Source: Aurantibacter aestuarii
GTDB taxonomy: Bacteria; Bacteroidota; Bacteroidia; Flavobacteriales; Flavobacteriaceae
Reading direction: 5' to 3'
Length of the DNA: 64,000 nucleotides
Assembly (NCBI RefSeq): GCF_003008425.1
Contig: NZ_PXOQ01000007.1
Coordinates: forward strand, 1,078,419 to 1,142,418
Both the position numbers and the translations under genes were made by a program. How positions within the stretch are numbered: the first letter of the stretch is position 1; each line of letters opens with the position of its first letter. Below the pieces are notes generated by a model that saw only the letters and a list, made by a program, of their open reading frames with translations, did not search any database and had not been told where the DNA came from. Positions 19,984 to 29,141 of the stretch are shown in pieces.

Positions 19984-21291
19984 TTATTTTTTACGCATAT
20001 ATATGCTAATAGGTACGCCGCTAAAATCATAGATCTGTCTCATTTTATTTTCCAAGAAACGTTTGTAAGACTCCGATACATATTGTGGTAAGTTACAGAA
20101 AAATGCAAACTGAGGCTGCGGTGTTGGTAACTGCATAACATATTTGATTTTAACAAATTTACCTTTTAATGCAGGTGGTGGATAATTTTCAATTATAGGT
20201 AAAAGCGTGTCGTTTAACTCGCTGGTTTTAATTTTTTTACTACGGTTGTTATATACTTCTACAGCAGTTTCAATTGCTTTATAAATACGCTGCTTGGTTA
20301 AAGTAGACATAAAAACAATAGGCACGTCTGTAAAAGGTTCTAATTGCTTACGAATATGTTTTTCATATTCTACAGTGGTTTTATGGTCTTTTTCAACCAA
20401 ATCCCATTTATTAACCAAAACAACAATGCCTTTACGGTTGCGTTGCGCTAACCAAAAAATATTTTGCACCTGCCCGTCAAAACTACGGGTAGCATCTACG
20501 ACCAATAAACAAACATCTGCATGCTCAATAGCTCGAACACTTCGCATTACCGAGTAAAACTCTAAGTCTTCTTTAACTTTATTTTTTTTACGAATTCCCG
20601 CAGTATCTACTAAATTAAAGTCGAAACCAAATCGGTTGTACTTAGTATCAATTGCATCTCTGGTAGTTCCAGCTATATCGGTAACAATATAACGATCTTC
20701 TCCAATTAAGGCGTTTATAAAAGACGATTTTCCTGCATTTGGACGACCAACTACAGCAAAACGTGGTAACTCATCTTCAGCTTCCTTTTCTTCTAGCTCT
20801 GGTAAAGCTTCTACTAAGGCATCTAACAAATCTCCGGTACCACTACCATTTATACTTGCAATGGTAAAGTAATTACCAAGACCTAAACTGTAAAATTCAA
20901 CTGCATCTTCTGCGCGTTTGCCATTGTCGACTTTATTAACCACCAAAAAAACAGGTTTGGTAACTTTTCTTAGTAAGCGGGCTACATCTTCATCCATTCC
21001 TGTCACGCCACTTTCTACATCGACCATAAAAATGATAGCATCTGCTTCATCTATAGCTAATTCAACTTGTTTATCTATTTCAGCTTCAAAAACGTCATCA
21101 CTACCTTTAACATATCCGCCGGTATCAATTAAAGAAAATTCTTTACCATTCCAGTCACTTTTTCCATAATGACGGTCACGTGTTACACCGCTAACCGCAT
21201 CTACTATGGCTTCACGACGTTGAATTAATCGGTTAAAAAAAGTGGATTTACCAACATTTGGTCTTCCTACAATAGCTACTATATTATTCAT
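19984..21291 (-). CDS. der: Ribosome-assembly GTPase Der (EngA)
   Basis: Double GTPase required for 50S ribosome assembly. 435 residues from the ATG at 21291 ([17 protein letters not shown]); an in-frame ATG at 21336 adds only unconserved residues. Two G domains are visible, each with a P-loop (GRPNVGKST and GRPNAGKSS), DTGG or DTAG, and NKxD (NKVDNG, NKWDLV). A C-terminal KH-like domain ends [15 protein letters not shown]. Confidence 0.97.
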   Translation of the reverse strand: MNNIVAIVGRPNVGKSTFFNRLIQRREAIVDAVSGVTRDRHYGKSDWNGKEFSLIDTGGYVKGSDDVFEAEIDKQVELAIDEADAIIFMVDVESGVTGMDEDVARLLRKVTKPVFLVVNKVDNGKRAEDAVEFYSLGLGNYFTIASINGSGTGDLLDALVEALPELEEKEAEDELPRFAVVGRPNAGKSSFINALIGEDRYIVTDIAGTTRDAIDTKYNRFGFDFNLVDTAGIRKKNKVKEDLEFYSVMRSVRAIEHADVCLLVVDATRSFDGQVQNIFWLAQRNRKGIVVLVNKWDLVEKDHKTTVEYEKHIRKQLEPFTDVPIVFMSTLTKQRIYKAIETAVEVYNNRSKKIKTSELNDTLLPIIENYPPPALKGKFVKIKYVMQLPTPQPQFAFFCNLPQYVSESYKRFLENKMRQIYDFSGVPISIYMRKK

Positions 21292-21403
21292 AAGTTTATA
21301 TATTATCTGCATTACATCTCCTGTAAGCGCTTGCAAAGATAGTTTTTAGGATTGATATTGTACTATAATGCTTAAGTTTCTTTAAAATAGGAAGTTAAGC
21401 AAA

Positions 21404-21433
21404 AAAAAACTCTAAAATAAATTAGAGTTTTTT
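21404..21433. terminator. Terminator of the beta-propeller lipoprotein gene
   Basis: Stem AAAACTCTAA / TTAGAGTTTT with an A-rich loop and T-runs on both strands, 28 nt beyond the stop at 21461 on the minus strand. Confidence 0.8.
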
Positions 21434-21460
21434 GGTTGGGTTGGTTAGAGGTAAAGTTTG

Positions 21461-22981
21461 TTAGTTTTCATAAAAACTAACTGTACCACTATCTTCATTA
21501 GAAACCACTAAAAGATCCTTTCCAGTAGGACTTTGTAATGCAGGAATAACTAATAAACCTTCTGGAGCTTCGTCTCCCGTATGTGATAAAATGGTTAAAA
21601 ATTGTGGAGCAATTGGGTTTGTAACATCGTAAACCATAATCTGGTCTGTACGTTCTAAACCAACAAATAAGATATAACGTTGATTTCCTAAATTTAAAAT
21701 CTCGACACTTTCAGGTTCCGCTCCTTTATCATCACTGCGTTTATCTTCATCATTAAATAGAGTAGAAGAGAAAGCTAATGTTTCGGTAGCAATACTGTTT
21801 CCACTATCGTGTAATAAATTCCCGTTGGCAGACCAAACACTAAACGAGCGTGCTCCATAGCTGTAAATCTGGTCCACATCTCCATCATTATCAGTATCTC
21901 CTAGAGTTGTTGTCGTTTTTAATCGACCTAAATTAATTTCATTTTGAAAATCTCCAGATAACGGATAAACTGTAGGATCTAAAGTTAAATCCTCAACACG
22001 AACCTCTTCACTAAACCCACTATAATCTCTAGAATCGCCTTCATTTGCAGAAAATATGTAATCTGTTCCGTTTATATTAGCATAAGCAATTGCATCTGGT
22101 TGGTAAATGCCTTTAACGTTCCAGTTTTTTAATTGTGCAACTAAATCTCTATCACTAGCATCTAAACTGTTTTCTGGTAAGTTGTAATCTTTAAACCCTA
22201 AAGGGTAAATCGCTTCTATGGTTTTGGTAGCTAAGTTTACTTTAGCCATTCCATTATTTTCTTGTAAGGAAACCCACGCAAACATAGAATTTTCTGAAAC
22301 CGTGATATATTCTGGTTCTACGTCTTGAGCTAATGAAGCGTTTGGACCAAATACTCTAAAACCTTGAGCCTCTAAGTCTGACTGCTGGCTATTAAAAGCA
22401 GTAAAATCTAAAGTAGTGACTTGGTCTGTTTCTAAATCTATTATACTTATAGTTCCTAAAGGATCTATAGTATAATCATCATTTGGCTCTCCTTCATTTG
22501 CAGAAATAAGTAGCTTCCCGTCTTTAGAAAAAGTTACCATATCTGGTAAAGCACCAACGGTATAGTTGTTAATTAGAGTATTATCCGCAGTATTATAAAC
22601 TAAAATTTTTCCTGGATTTTGTTTTACAACAGCTTCTACAGCAACAGCCAGTTTGCCATTATAAATAGCTACACTGTTTGGAGCTCCAAAAGCCGATAAG
22701 TTTATAGGAGTTTCTTCAACAGGAGCTTCAATATTTGTAATGGTGTAGTTTGAAATTTGATTGCTTTCAACATTTACAACATATAATTTATTAGTTGTTG
22801 GATCGAATGCTGAAATTTCTGAAGCACCTTCGCCACCAACATTTATGGTCGATTTGTAATTGAAATTAACAGATGTATTTACCGGAGATTGATCTGGTAT
22901 GGCAACAGTATCGTCATCATTTTGACAATTGAAGAGTACACCTAAAGTTAATGTTAAGGCAATTTTACTAAAATGTTTCAT
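21461..22981 (-). CDS. Choice-of-anchor I family beta-propeller lipoprotein
   Basis: 506 residues. Lipoprotein signal with Cys19 (MKHFSKIALTLTLGVLFNCQ) followed by an acidic stretch QNDDDT. The body is repeat-rich: YVVNVESNQISNY, VSANEGEPNDDYTIDPLGTISIID, SANEGDSRDYSGFSEEVRV, GAEPESVEIL and MVYDVTNPIAPQF are typical of the choice-of-anchor I (alkaline-phosphatase-associated propeller) family. Probably surface or periplasm exposed. The enzymatic role is unproven; phosphate scavenging is suggested for relatives but no phosphatase domain is seen here. Confidence 0.85.
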   Translation of the reverse strand: MKHFSKIALTLTLGVLFNCQNDDDTVAIPDQSPVNTSVNFNYKSTINVGGEGASEISAFDPTTNKLYVVNVESNQISNYTITNIEAPVEETPINLSAFGAPNSVAIYNGKLAVAVEAVVKQNPGKILVYNTADNTLINNYTVGALPDMVTFSKDGKLLISANEGEPNDDYTIDPLGTISIIDLETDQVTTLDFTAFNSQQSDLEAQGFRVFGPNASLAQDVEPEYITVSENSMFAWVSLQENNGMAKVNLATKTIEAIYPLGFKDYNLPENSLDASDRDLVAQLKNWNVKGIYQPDAIAYANINGTDYIFSANEGDSRDYSGFSEEVRVEDLTLDPTVYPLSGDFQNEINLGRLKTTTTLGDTDNDGDVDQIYSYGARSFSVWSANGNLLHDSGNSIATETLAFSSTLFNDEDKRSDDKGAEPESVEILNLGNQRYILFVGLERTDQIMVYDVTNPIAPQFLTILSHTGDEAPEGLLVIPALQSPTGKDLLVVSNEDSGTVSFYEN

Positions 22982-23073
22982 TTTTGGTTTTTTAAGTTAT
23001 TTAGAACTCCAAAAATGAACTTTGTATGTGAAGTAAAAGTTAACTAAAAATTATATAACCTTTACTAAATGGT

Positions 23074-23955
23074 TTAGTTATTGTAACCAAACCGTTTTAA
23101 TTGTCTTTCATTACTACGCCAGTTTTTATTCACTTTAACGTATAATTCTAAATGCACTTGTTTGCCGAAGAATTTTTCTAAATCAAGTCTAGCTTCAACA
23201 CCAACACGTTTTATAGCTTCACCTTTATGGCCTATAATGATGCCTTTTTGTGTTTCTCTTTCTACCATTATTACCGCACGCATACGGATAATGTTTTCTT
23301 CTTCAAAAAATTCTTCTGTATCGACTTCTACTGCATAAGGGATTTCTTTTTTGTAATGCATTAAAATTTTCTCACGAATTTTTTCATTTACAAAAAAGCG
23401 TTCTGGTTTATCTGTAAGCTGGTCTTTAGGATAAAAAGCTGGGGACTCTGGTAATAACTCGATAATTTTATCGAACACTTCTTTAACGTTAAAACCTTCT
23501 AAAGCAGAAATTGGATAAATTAATGCATTTGGAACTTTCTCTGCCCAAAGTTGAACTTGAGTTACTAATTCTTCTTGATTTGATTTGTCTATTTTATTTA
23601 AAAGTAATAAAACGGGTATTTTAGAATTTACTATTTTTTTGAAGAATGCCTCATCTTTTAATTCTTTTTCTCCAATCTCTACCATATAAATTAATAAGTC
23701 TGCATCTTCAAATGCCGACTTTACAAAATCCATCATAGAGGCTTGTAACTCGTAAGCGGGTTTTATAATTCCTGGAGTATCGCTTAAAATTACCTGAAAA
23801 TCTTCACCATTTACAATACCAAGAATACGATGTCTTGTGGTTTGTGCTTTAGAGGTAATAATGGAAAGTTTTTCACCTACAAAAGCATTCATTAAAGTGG
23901 ATTTTCCCACATTAGGGTTACCAATAATATTTACAAAACCTGCTTTATGACTCAT
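23074..23955 (-). CDS. era: GTPase Era
   Basis: GTPase that helps mature 16S rRNA and assemble the 30S subunit. 293 residues: P-loop GNPNVGKST (12-20), DTPG (switch II), NKID, and a C-terminal KH domain with GIIIGHKGEAIKRVG, ending in WRSNERQLKRFGYNN. It follows an rRNA/tRNA methyltransferase gene by 27 nt on the same strand. Confidence 0.97.
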   Translation of the reverse strand: MSHKAGFVNIIGNPNVGKSTLMNAFVGEKLSIITSKAQTTRHRILGIVNGEDFQVILSDTPGIIKPAYELQASMMDFVKSAFEDADLLIYMVEIGEKELKDEAFFKKIVNSKIPVLLLLNKIDKSNQEELVTQVQLWAEKVPNALIYPISALEGFNVKEVFDKIIELLPESPAFYPKDQLTDKPERFFVNEKIREKILMHYKKEIPYAVEVDTEEFFEEENIIRMRAVIMVERETQKGIIIGHKGEAIKRVGVEARLDLEKFFGKQVHLELYVKVNKNWRSNERQLKRFGYNN

Positions 23956-23982
23956 AATTCTAATATTTAATAGGTTGCAAAG

Positions 23983-24441
23983 TTACGACCTTGGTTTGTT
24001 TATTCCTCTATCGTACATCACAATACTTCCTGCAACCGCAACATTTAAGCTTAATTGTGATTTAAATTTAATTAAAAAATGCGATTTTTCTATGGCTAGA
24101 CTAGACAATCCGTGATCTTCAGCCCCTAAAAGATAGACACAGCGTCTGGGATGATGAAAAGTTTCTAAAGATTCTGCCTGTTCTGTTAACTCTACACCAA
24201 CTATACGTGCCCCTTTTGGGATGTTATTTAAAAACTCTTCAACTGTATCATAATGAAAATAAGGCATAGATTTTACAGCGTTATGTGTGTCGCAAGCTTG
24301 TTTTGCATATCTGTTTCCAATAGTAAATATAAAACTGGCACCTAAATTTTGAGCGCTTCGCCATAAAACACCTAAGTTTTCCGGAGTTTTTCCATTTTGA
24401 ATACCTATTCCAAAATATTCGTTTTCGAAATTATCTATCAT
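23983..24441 (-). CDS. SpoU/TrmH-family RNA 2'-O-methyltransferase
   Basis: SPOUT-fold methyltransferase acting on rRNA or tRNA ribose. 152 residues, a short catalytic domain without an N-terminal extension. Motif 1 NLGVLWRSAQNLGASFIFTI, motif 2 LLGAEDHGLS and motif 3 SLNVAVAGSIVMYDR are all present. Exact substrate cannot be told. A minus-strand -7 box TATTTTTG (24446-24453) sits only 4 nt before the ATG, so the transcript may be leaderless. Divergent from the next gene. Confidence 0.88.
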   Translation of the reverse strand: MIDNFENEYFGIGIQNGKTPENLGVLWRSAQNLGASFIFTIGNRYAKQACDTHNAVKSMPYFHYDTVEEFLNNIPKGARIVGVELTEQAESLETFHHPRRCVYLLGAEDHGLSSLAIEKSHFLIKFKSQLSLNVAVAGSIVMYDRGINKPRS

Positions 24442-24548
24442 TTTACAAAAATATATTATTAATTGAATAAGTTCCTTGGCATATGGCAGGTTTTCGTTTG
24501 AATTTTTTAAATTACAATGATAGAAACTTTTAACGAATTGAAATTTAT

Positions 24549-25145
24549 ATGAGTACTGAAACTGAAAACTACTGGTCTAACAGATATACCGAAAATGAGA
24601 CCGGTTGGGATATTGGTTATGTGTCTACACCATTAAAAACCTATTTTGATCAGTTAGAACATAAAACGTTAAAGATTTTAATTCCTGGAGCAGGAAATGC
24701 TTACGAAGCAGAATATGTTTTTAAGCAAGGTTTTAAAAACGTTTTTGTGTTAGATATTTCTGAGATTCCGCTTAATGATTTTAAAAAAAGAAATCCAGAT
24801 TTTCCTGAAGCACAACTTATACACGAAGATTTTTTTGAACATAAAGCAACTTATGATTTGATTATTGAACAAACCTTTTTCTGTTCATTTCCACCATTAA
24901 AGAAATCTCGAGCATCTTACGCCAAACAAATGTTTAATCTTTTAAATCCGAAAGGAAAATTAGTTGGTTTATGGTTTAATTTCCCGTTAACCAACAGTCT
25001 AGAAAAACGCCCTTTTGGAGGAGATAAAAACGAATATTTAAGTTATTTTAAGACTTATTTTAAGGTGAAGACGTTTGAACTGTGTTATAATTCTATTCCA
25101 GAAAGAAAAGGGAAAGAGTTTTTTGGAGTATTAAATAAAAAATAA
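24549..25145 (+). CDS. TPMT-family S-adenosylmethionine methyltransferase
   Basis: 198 residues of class I methyltransferase in the thiopurine S-methyltransferase family: WSNRYTENETGWDIGYVSTPL at the N-terminus, SAM-site LIPGAGNAYEAEY, FVLDIS and a later EQTFFCSFPP. In bacteria such proteins often methylate tellurite, selenite or small thiols; the substrate is not evident. It is monocistronic with its own terminator. Confidence 0.85.
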   Translation: MSTETENYWSNRYTENETGWDIGYVSTPLKTYFDQLEHKTLKILIPGAGNAYEAEYVFKQGFKNVFVLDISEIPLNDFKKRNPDFPEAQLIHEDFFEHKATYDLIIEQTFFCSFPPLKKSRASYAKQMFNLLNPKGKLVGLWFNFPLTNSLEKRPFGGDKNEYLSYFKTYFKVKTFELCYNSIPERKGKEFFGVLNKK

Positions 25146-25147
25146 AA

Positions 25148-25175
25148 AAAGGCTAAAACAATCGTTTTAGCCTTT
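25148..25175. terminator. Bidirectional terminator between convergent genes
   Basis: Perfect 12-bp stem AAAGGCTAAAAC / GTTTTAGCCTTT with loop AATC, right after the methyltransferase stop and before the protease stop on the opposite strand. Confidence 0.85.
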
Positions 25176-25198
25176 AGTGGTTTGGTTAATTAATTAAA

Positions 25199-28039
25199 CT
25201 ATTTCTTTAGAAACTTAATAGTTTGATTACTTTGATTTGATTTTAAGCTTAAGAAATACATGCCATTGGATAAGCCAGATACATTTAGATTTAAATCATT
25301 TTTGGAATTAATTGATTTTGAAAAAATACGTTGACCTAACATATTTGTAATGTATAATTGAGTTGGTAGTTTTCCATTTTCAGTTCTAATAAATAGTTCG
25401 TCTTTAACTGGGTTTGGAAAAACATTAAAATTTTGACTCAATTCATTTTCTTCTACACTTAGCGTATTTTGTGTTCCAAATTGATAAGCACCTTGAATAC
25501 CCGTAAAATCTCCTGTTAAAGTCACATGATTACCAAAAGCACCAACGGTTAATGGTACAATATCTACAGCAGGTAAAATGCTTTGAGGTCCAGAATTAGA
25601 ATCTCTTATAGCAAATAAATCGGCTCTAGTTTCGGTGCCTCCAGCATTGGCAACAGCAGTTTCCCATCCAGCAATTTCAGCTTCTGTAAAGTAAAAAGTA
25701 ATGGTGTTATTTCCACTTGTTGTTGCGTTGTCTGAAACTATATAGAATGATTTATCCATGACCAAAGATTGGGCAGACCCACCATTATAAATTTGTGCAC
25801 TTGTACCAGCTCTGGTAAGTGTTGTAGTTACACAGCCATAATCAAACCCAGAGTTGTTACTTAAAGTAGACATTACATGTCCTGAAACGGCATCAAATAG
25901 ATGTATAGTACCAGAGTTTGTTAAACTTGTAGTTGTAGAATTACCTGTATTTACAGTGGTTTGTATATTTGCGTTACCTTGAGCAGTTACGCTTAAGTTA
26001 TCTATAGCAGCACCGTAACCCCAGTTTGTAGTATCTGTATAGAAAAAAGAAATTAAAACATTGTTTTGTCCTGCGTAAGCCGATAAATCTACAGCATGAC
26101 TAGTCCACCCTGTAACAGGTAGTTCTCCACCTACAGTGGTCCAGGTTGCTCCATTATCTGTAGAAGCCTGAACAAATAAATCGTTGTTATACGTACCATT
26201 ATCATCTTCATAGTTATAATCAAAATTTAAACTTGCACCAATGTAGTTTGTGAAATCAAACGTGGAAGTTATAGCAATACGTTCAGAACTCATATCACAA
26301 TTACAATTATCGTCATTTACATACACAAAATTTGTAGCGTTTCCAGAAGCATCAAAATATTGTGAAGATGCAGTTGTAGCATTGCCTATGGCAAAATCAT
26401 CTCCAGTAGCAGCACCACTAGTTACTGTAAAAGCAGATAAATCACCTTCAAAATCATTACTAAATAAAGTAAATGTTGTATTGTTTGGTGTGTAATCATC
26501 ATCAATTATAGTAAGGTTGTAAGTCGATTGAGTTCCTAATTGAGCGTCTCCACCATTAGCATTAAGAGCTAAAGAAATTTCAATGGTTTCATTACCTTCA
26601 ACAAATGAGTCATTATAAACTCTTAAAGTAACGTTTTGATTTGTTCCATCGTTAGCTAAAAAGGTCACAGCATTACTTAATAATTCAAAGTCTTCATTAT
26701 TTGTAGCTGTGCCACCAGTAACACTTAATGTAACATCGGCATTTTGCGAAGCAGGTTGAGCAATTCTAATTTCTAAAGTGATATCTTGAAAACTACAATC
26801 AGTACTTTCGTTAATAGGCTGAGAATAGCTTACGGCATTTACATATGGCGCGTCTGGGTTATTATCGTCAACACCACAATTTGGCATATTTGCACCTATT
26901 GCTGCAATTAATTGATCACTTCTTCCATAAGAACCATTATCACAACCACCTGTATTATGAATAGCAACTACTAAATGGTCTGCAAATCTAATTACAGGAG
27001 ATCCTGAACTTCCGCCTTCAGTATCGGCTTGGTATTCTACTCTTGAGCCTGGAGCGCCAGTACCTGCACTAGATATTCTTGCAAACCCATTTGGATCTGG
27101 ATCAACATCAGAAACTACTGCAATTTCTTTGCGTCGTCCTCCTGGATGCTGTGGAATATAAATACGCTCTCCTGTAGTTACAGGAACAGATGATAAACTT
27201 AAATAGCCGTAAGTTGGTACAGGATTAACTGGTAAGGTTACTAAAGTAAAGTCTAAAGTTGCGTCTGTTTGCACAAATGCTGCAGAAGTAGCCACTAGGT
27301 CAGATGCTTCATCTACAGTTCCCGTGCAAGAATTGTACTGAAAATTAAATAAAAAGTCAGTGTTGTTTGCATCAGCTGCGCTTCCAATACAGTGGTTATT
27401 TGTCATGACACTTCCATCACAACCTAATAACCAACCGGTACATAAACCGCCACCGCCAATTAATAAACGGCAAACAGCTTCTGCTTTTCGTCCCATCTCT
27501 GTTCCATCATAACAAACAATAGCTTCTTTATCGTCTGCACTACAAATACTTTGCTGGTATAAGGCATTATCTAATTTTTCAAAAGCCGCATTAATTTTTT
27601 CTGGAGTATGACCGTAGGCTACTCTGTCTATATTAAATCCATAGTTTGATGATGTATTAGAAGTTTTAAACAATTGTAAAACTATGGTGTCTCCCCATAA
27701 CGTTCCAGTCCAAAATTCACTAATCATTTCTTGGTTAGCACCAACAATTTTTCCTTTTTCAGAATAGATATATTCTTCTTTAGTTGTTGGGTTATATATT
27801 TTTAGGAAATCTCCTTTTGCTAAATCAAAATCGGTAATATGTAGTTTGATGTAGGCAGAACCTTTGTTGGTGAAGGTTTTAGAGAATACTTTACCAGACG
27901 ATTTCTTAATATAATCTTTAGTGACAGAAATATTAATAGCAAATTCATCTGCAATCTGTAAGCGTTTTTGTCCATTTTGTGAGATGGCTAAATGCACTGA
28001 AAAAGCAATTAAACAAGTAAAAAGTAATTTTAGTTTCAT
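25199..28039 (-). CDS. T9SS-secreted trypsin-like serine protease with Calx-beta and sorting domain
   Basis: 946 residues, exported through the type IX system. Signal peptide (about 1-20). The protease domain has the triad His216 (TNNHCIG), Asp263 (TLDFTLVTL) and Ser345 (GGSSGSP), with many cysteines, like lysyl-endopeptidase-type enzymes. A Calx-beta-like domain follows (about 405-515: NADVTLSVTGGTATNNEDFEL), then a jelly-roll/MAM-like segment with STDNGATWTTVGG. The C-terminal about 75 residues are a type A sorting domain (FNVFPNPVKDELFI to FLSLKSNQSNQTIKFLKK). The P1 specificity (perhaps Lys) is inference. Confidence 0.9.
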   Translation of the reverse strand: MKLKLLFTCLIAFSVHLAISQNGQKRLQIADEFAINISVTKDYIKKSSGKVFSKTFTNKGSAYIKLHITDFDLAKGDFLKIYNPTTKEEYIYSEKGKIVGANQEMISEFWTGTLWGDTIVLQLFKTSNTSSNYGFNIDRVAYGHTPEKINAAFEKLDNALYQQSICSADDKEAIVCYDGTEMGRKAEAVCRLLIGGGGLCTGWLLGCDGSVMTNNHCIGSAADANNTDFLFNFQYNSCTGTVDEASDLVATSAAFVQTDATLDFTLVTLPVNPVPTYGYLSLSSVPVTTGERIYIPQHPGGRRKEIAVVSDVDPDPNGFARISSAGTGAPGSRVEYQADTEGGSSGSPVIRFADHLVVAIHNTGGCDNGSYGRSDQLIAAIGANMPNCGVDDNNPDAPYVNAVSYSQPINESTDCSFQDITLEIRIAQPASQNADVTLSVTGGTATNNEDFELLSNAVTFLANDGTNQNVTLRVYNDSFVEGNETIEISLALNANGGDAQLGTQSTYNLTIIDDDYTPNNTTFTLFSNDFEGDLSAFTVTSGAATGDDFAIGNATTASSQYFDASGNATNFVYVNDDNCNCDMSSERIAITSTFDFTNYIGASLNFDYNYEDDNGTYNNDLFVQASTDNGATWTTVGGELPVTGWTSHAVDLSAYAGQNNVLISFFYTDTTNWGYGAAIDNLSVTAQGNANIQTTVNTGNSTTTSLTNSGTIHLFDAVSGHVMSTLSNNSGFDYGCVTTTLTRAGTSAQIYNGGSAQSLVMDKSFYIVSDNATTSGNNTITFYFTEAEIAGWETAVANAGGTETRADLFAIRDSNSGPQSILPAVDIVPLTVGAFGNHVTLTGDFTGIQGAYQFGTQNTLSVEENELSQNFNVFPNPVKDELFIRTENGKLPTQLYITNMLGQRIFSKSINSKNDLNLNVSGLSNGMYFLSLKSNQSNQTIKFLKK

Positions 28040-28100
28040 AAATTAATAGGTTTGGGATTTATTAAAATTTTGTTAAAAATAACTAAAAAGATGAATAAAA

Positions 28101-28128
28101 AAAAACCGAAACACATGTTTCGGTTTTT
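28101..28128. terminator. Terminator of the rhodanese pair
   Basis: Stem AAAAACCGAAACA / TGTTTCGGTTTTT with a very short loop and T-runs on both strands, just beyond the stop at 28150 of the minus-strand rhodanese. Confidence 0.8.
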
Positions 28129-28149
28129 ATAATTGCTTAGCAATCAATA

Positions 28150-28515
28150 CTAGTTACTTATCCATTTAGAATAACCACCATCTAAATCATAAATTTTAGT
28201 AAACCCTAAATCTTTCATTTTTTTAGCACACTTAGCACTTCGTCCACCTTTTTGACAAAACAAAATCACAGGTTTAGACTTATCTAATTCCAATACTTTT
28301 GTGTCAAAATCTTCATCAAAAAAATCTATATTTTGTGCGTCGTATATAGAACCCGCTATAAATTCTTCTTTAGTTCTAACATCTAACAGTTGTACATTAT
28401 CTCTTTTTAGAATTACTTCTACCTCATCTTGCGAGACCAAGTGAATTTCACCTTTAGATAGATTCGAACAAGAAATTAAAGTAATGCAAATAACAGAATA
28501 GATATAATATTTCAT
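28150..28515 (-). CDS. Rhodanese-like lipoprotein
   Basis: Sulfurtransferase-fold protein anchored by lipid. From the ATG at 28515 it has a lipoprotein signal (MKYYIYSVICITLISCS, Cys16); an in-frame start at 28554 would overlap the upstream gene and hide it. About 121 residues: LLDVRTKEEF, then the active loop FCQKGGRSAKCAKKM with the catalytic Cys, and the C-terminal YDLDGGYSKWIS. Adjacent to a second, cytosolic rhodanese with 1 nt between them, so one transcript. Confidence 0.85.
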   Translation of the reverse strand: MKYYIYSVICITLISCSNLSKGEIHLVSQDEVEVILKRDNVQLLDVRTKEEFIAGSIYDAQNIDFFDEDFDTKVLELDKSKPVILFCQKGGRSAKCAKKMKDLGFTKIYDLDGGYSKWISN

Positions 28516-28516
28516 T

Positions 28517-28825
28517 TTAAACTGTCGTTTTACCTTTCCATTCCATAAAACCACCTAATAGATTGTAAGTGTTTTTAAATCCAATCTGATTCATTACAGC
28601 ACATGCCTGAGCACTTCTGGCTCCGGAGCGACAATACACAAAATAGGTTTTTGTTTTATCTAAAGTCTCCACATCGTCTATAAAACCTTGTCCTTTATGT
28701 ATATCTATATTTTTGGCATTAGGAATAAACCCTTCATTTACTTCATCTTCAGTTCTTACATCTAAAATAACTGCATTTTCTGTGTTGTTTAACTTTTCAG
28801 CCCACTCGTTTTGACTTAAATCCAT
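28517..28825 (-). CDS. Cytosolic rhodanese-domain protein
   Basis: 102 residues, a single rhodanese domain with no signal: VILDVRTEDEVNEGFIPNA, the active-site loop YCRSGARSAQAC with the persulfide-forming Cys, and LLGGFMEWKGK at the end. First of a two-gene unit with the lipid-anchored copy. Probably a sulfur carrier or transferase; partner unknown. Confidence 0.88.
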   Translation of the reverse strand: MDLSQNEWAEKLNNTENAVILDVRTEDEVNEGFIPNAKNIDIHKGQGFIDDVETLDKTKTYFVYCRSGARSAQACAVMNQIGFKNTYNLLGGFMEWKGKTTV

Positions 28826-28923
28826 CGTGATATTTTTATTTCATTTTTAATGATTGCAAAAATACATTAATTATACCAAAATGTTAAAAAACATACAATT
28901 TTGATTTTTTCTTTCGAAAAAAT

Positions 28924-28954
28924 TTGAAAACCGAACCAATCGTCAGTATATTTG
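28924..28954 (+). promoter_or_regulatory. Promoter of the trp operon
   Basis: TTG at 28924-28926 and TATATTTG at 28947-28954 with 20 nt between: a near-ideal Bacteroidota promoter. Transcription should begin about 28958-28961, only a few nt before the leader-peptide ATG at 28964. Confidence 0.75.
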
Positions 28955-28963
28955 TCACTAACT

Positions 28964-29011
28964 ATGAAGAACATTTTTTTAAATAACTGGTGGTGGAACT
29001 TTCGAAACTAA
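28964..29011 (+). CDS. trpL: trp operon leader peptide with three consecutive Trp codons
   Basis: A 15-codon reading frame, MKNIFLNNWWWNFRN then TAA. Codons 9-11 are TGG TGG TGG. It lies between a consensus promoter and a hairpin terminator, 130 nt ahead of trpE: the arrangement of a classical translation-coupled attenuator. Stalling at the Trp codons when charged tRNA-Trp is scarce would favour an alternative RNA pairing. The start is only about 5 nt from the expected transcript start, so the message may be leaderless. Confidence 0.85.
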   Translation: MKNIFLNNWWWNFRN

Positions 29012-29015
29012 CGAT

Positions 29016-29076
29016 TCGTGAGTAAAACCATTGTATACTATATATAAGGCTTATCTTTCACGATAAGCCTTTTTTG
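29016..29076 (+). terminator. trp attenuator: terminator hairpin and candidate antiterminator
   Basis: The terminator is a perfect 10-bp stem AAGGCTTATC (29046-29055) / GATAAGCCTT (29062-29071), loop TTTCAC, with a T-run. The segment TCGTGA at 29016-29021, just after the leader stop, is complementary to TCACGA at 29058-29063, which spans the terminator loop and the start of its 3' arm. Pairing there would break the terminator, as expected of an antiterminator. Exact alternative structures need folding. Confidence 0.75.
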
Positions 29077-29141
29077 TTTTACAATTTAAAAAGAAATAAA
29101 GGTTCTATATTTAAAACTAATCTGAAATAAAATCAGAGAAA

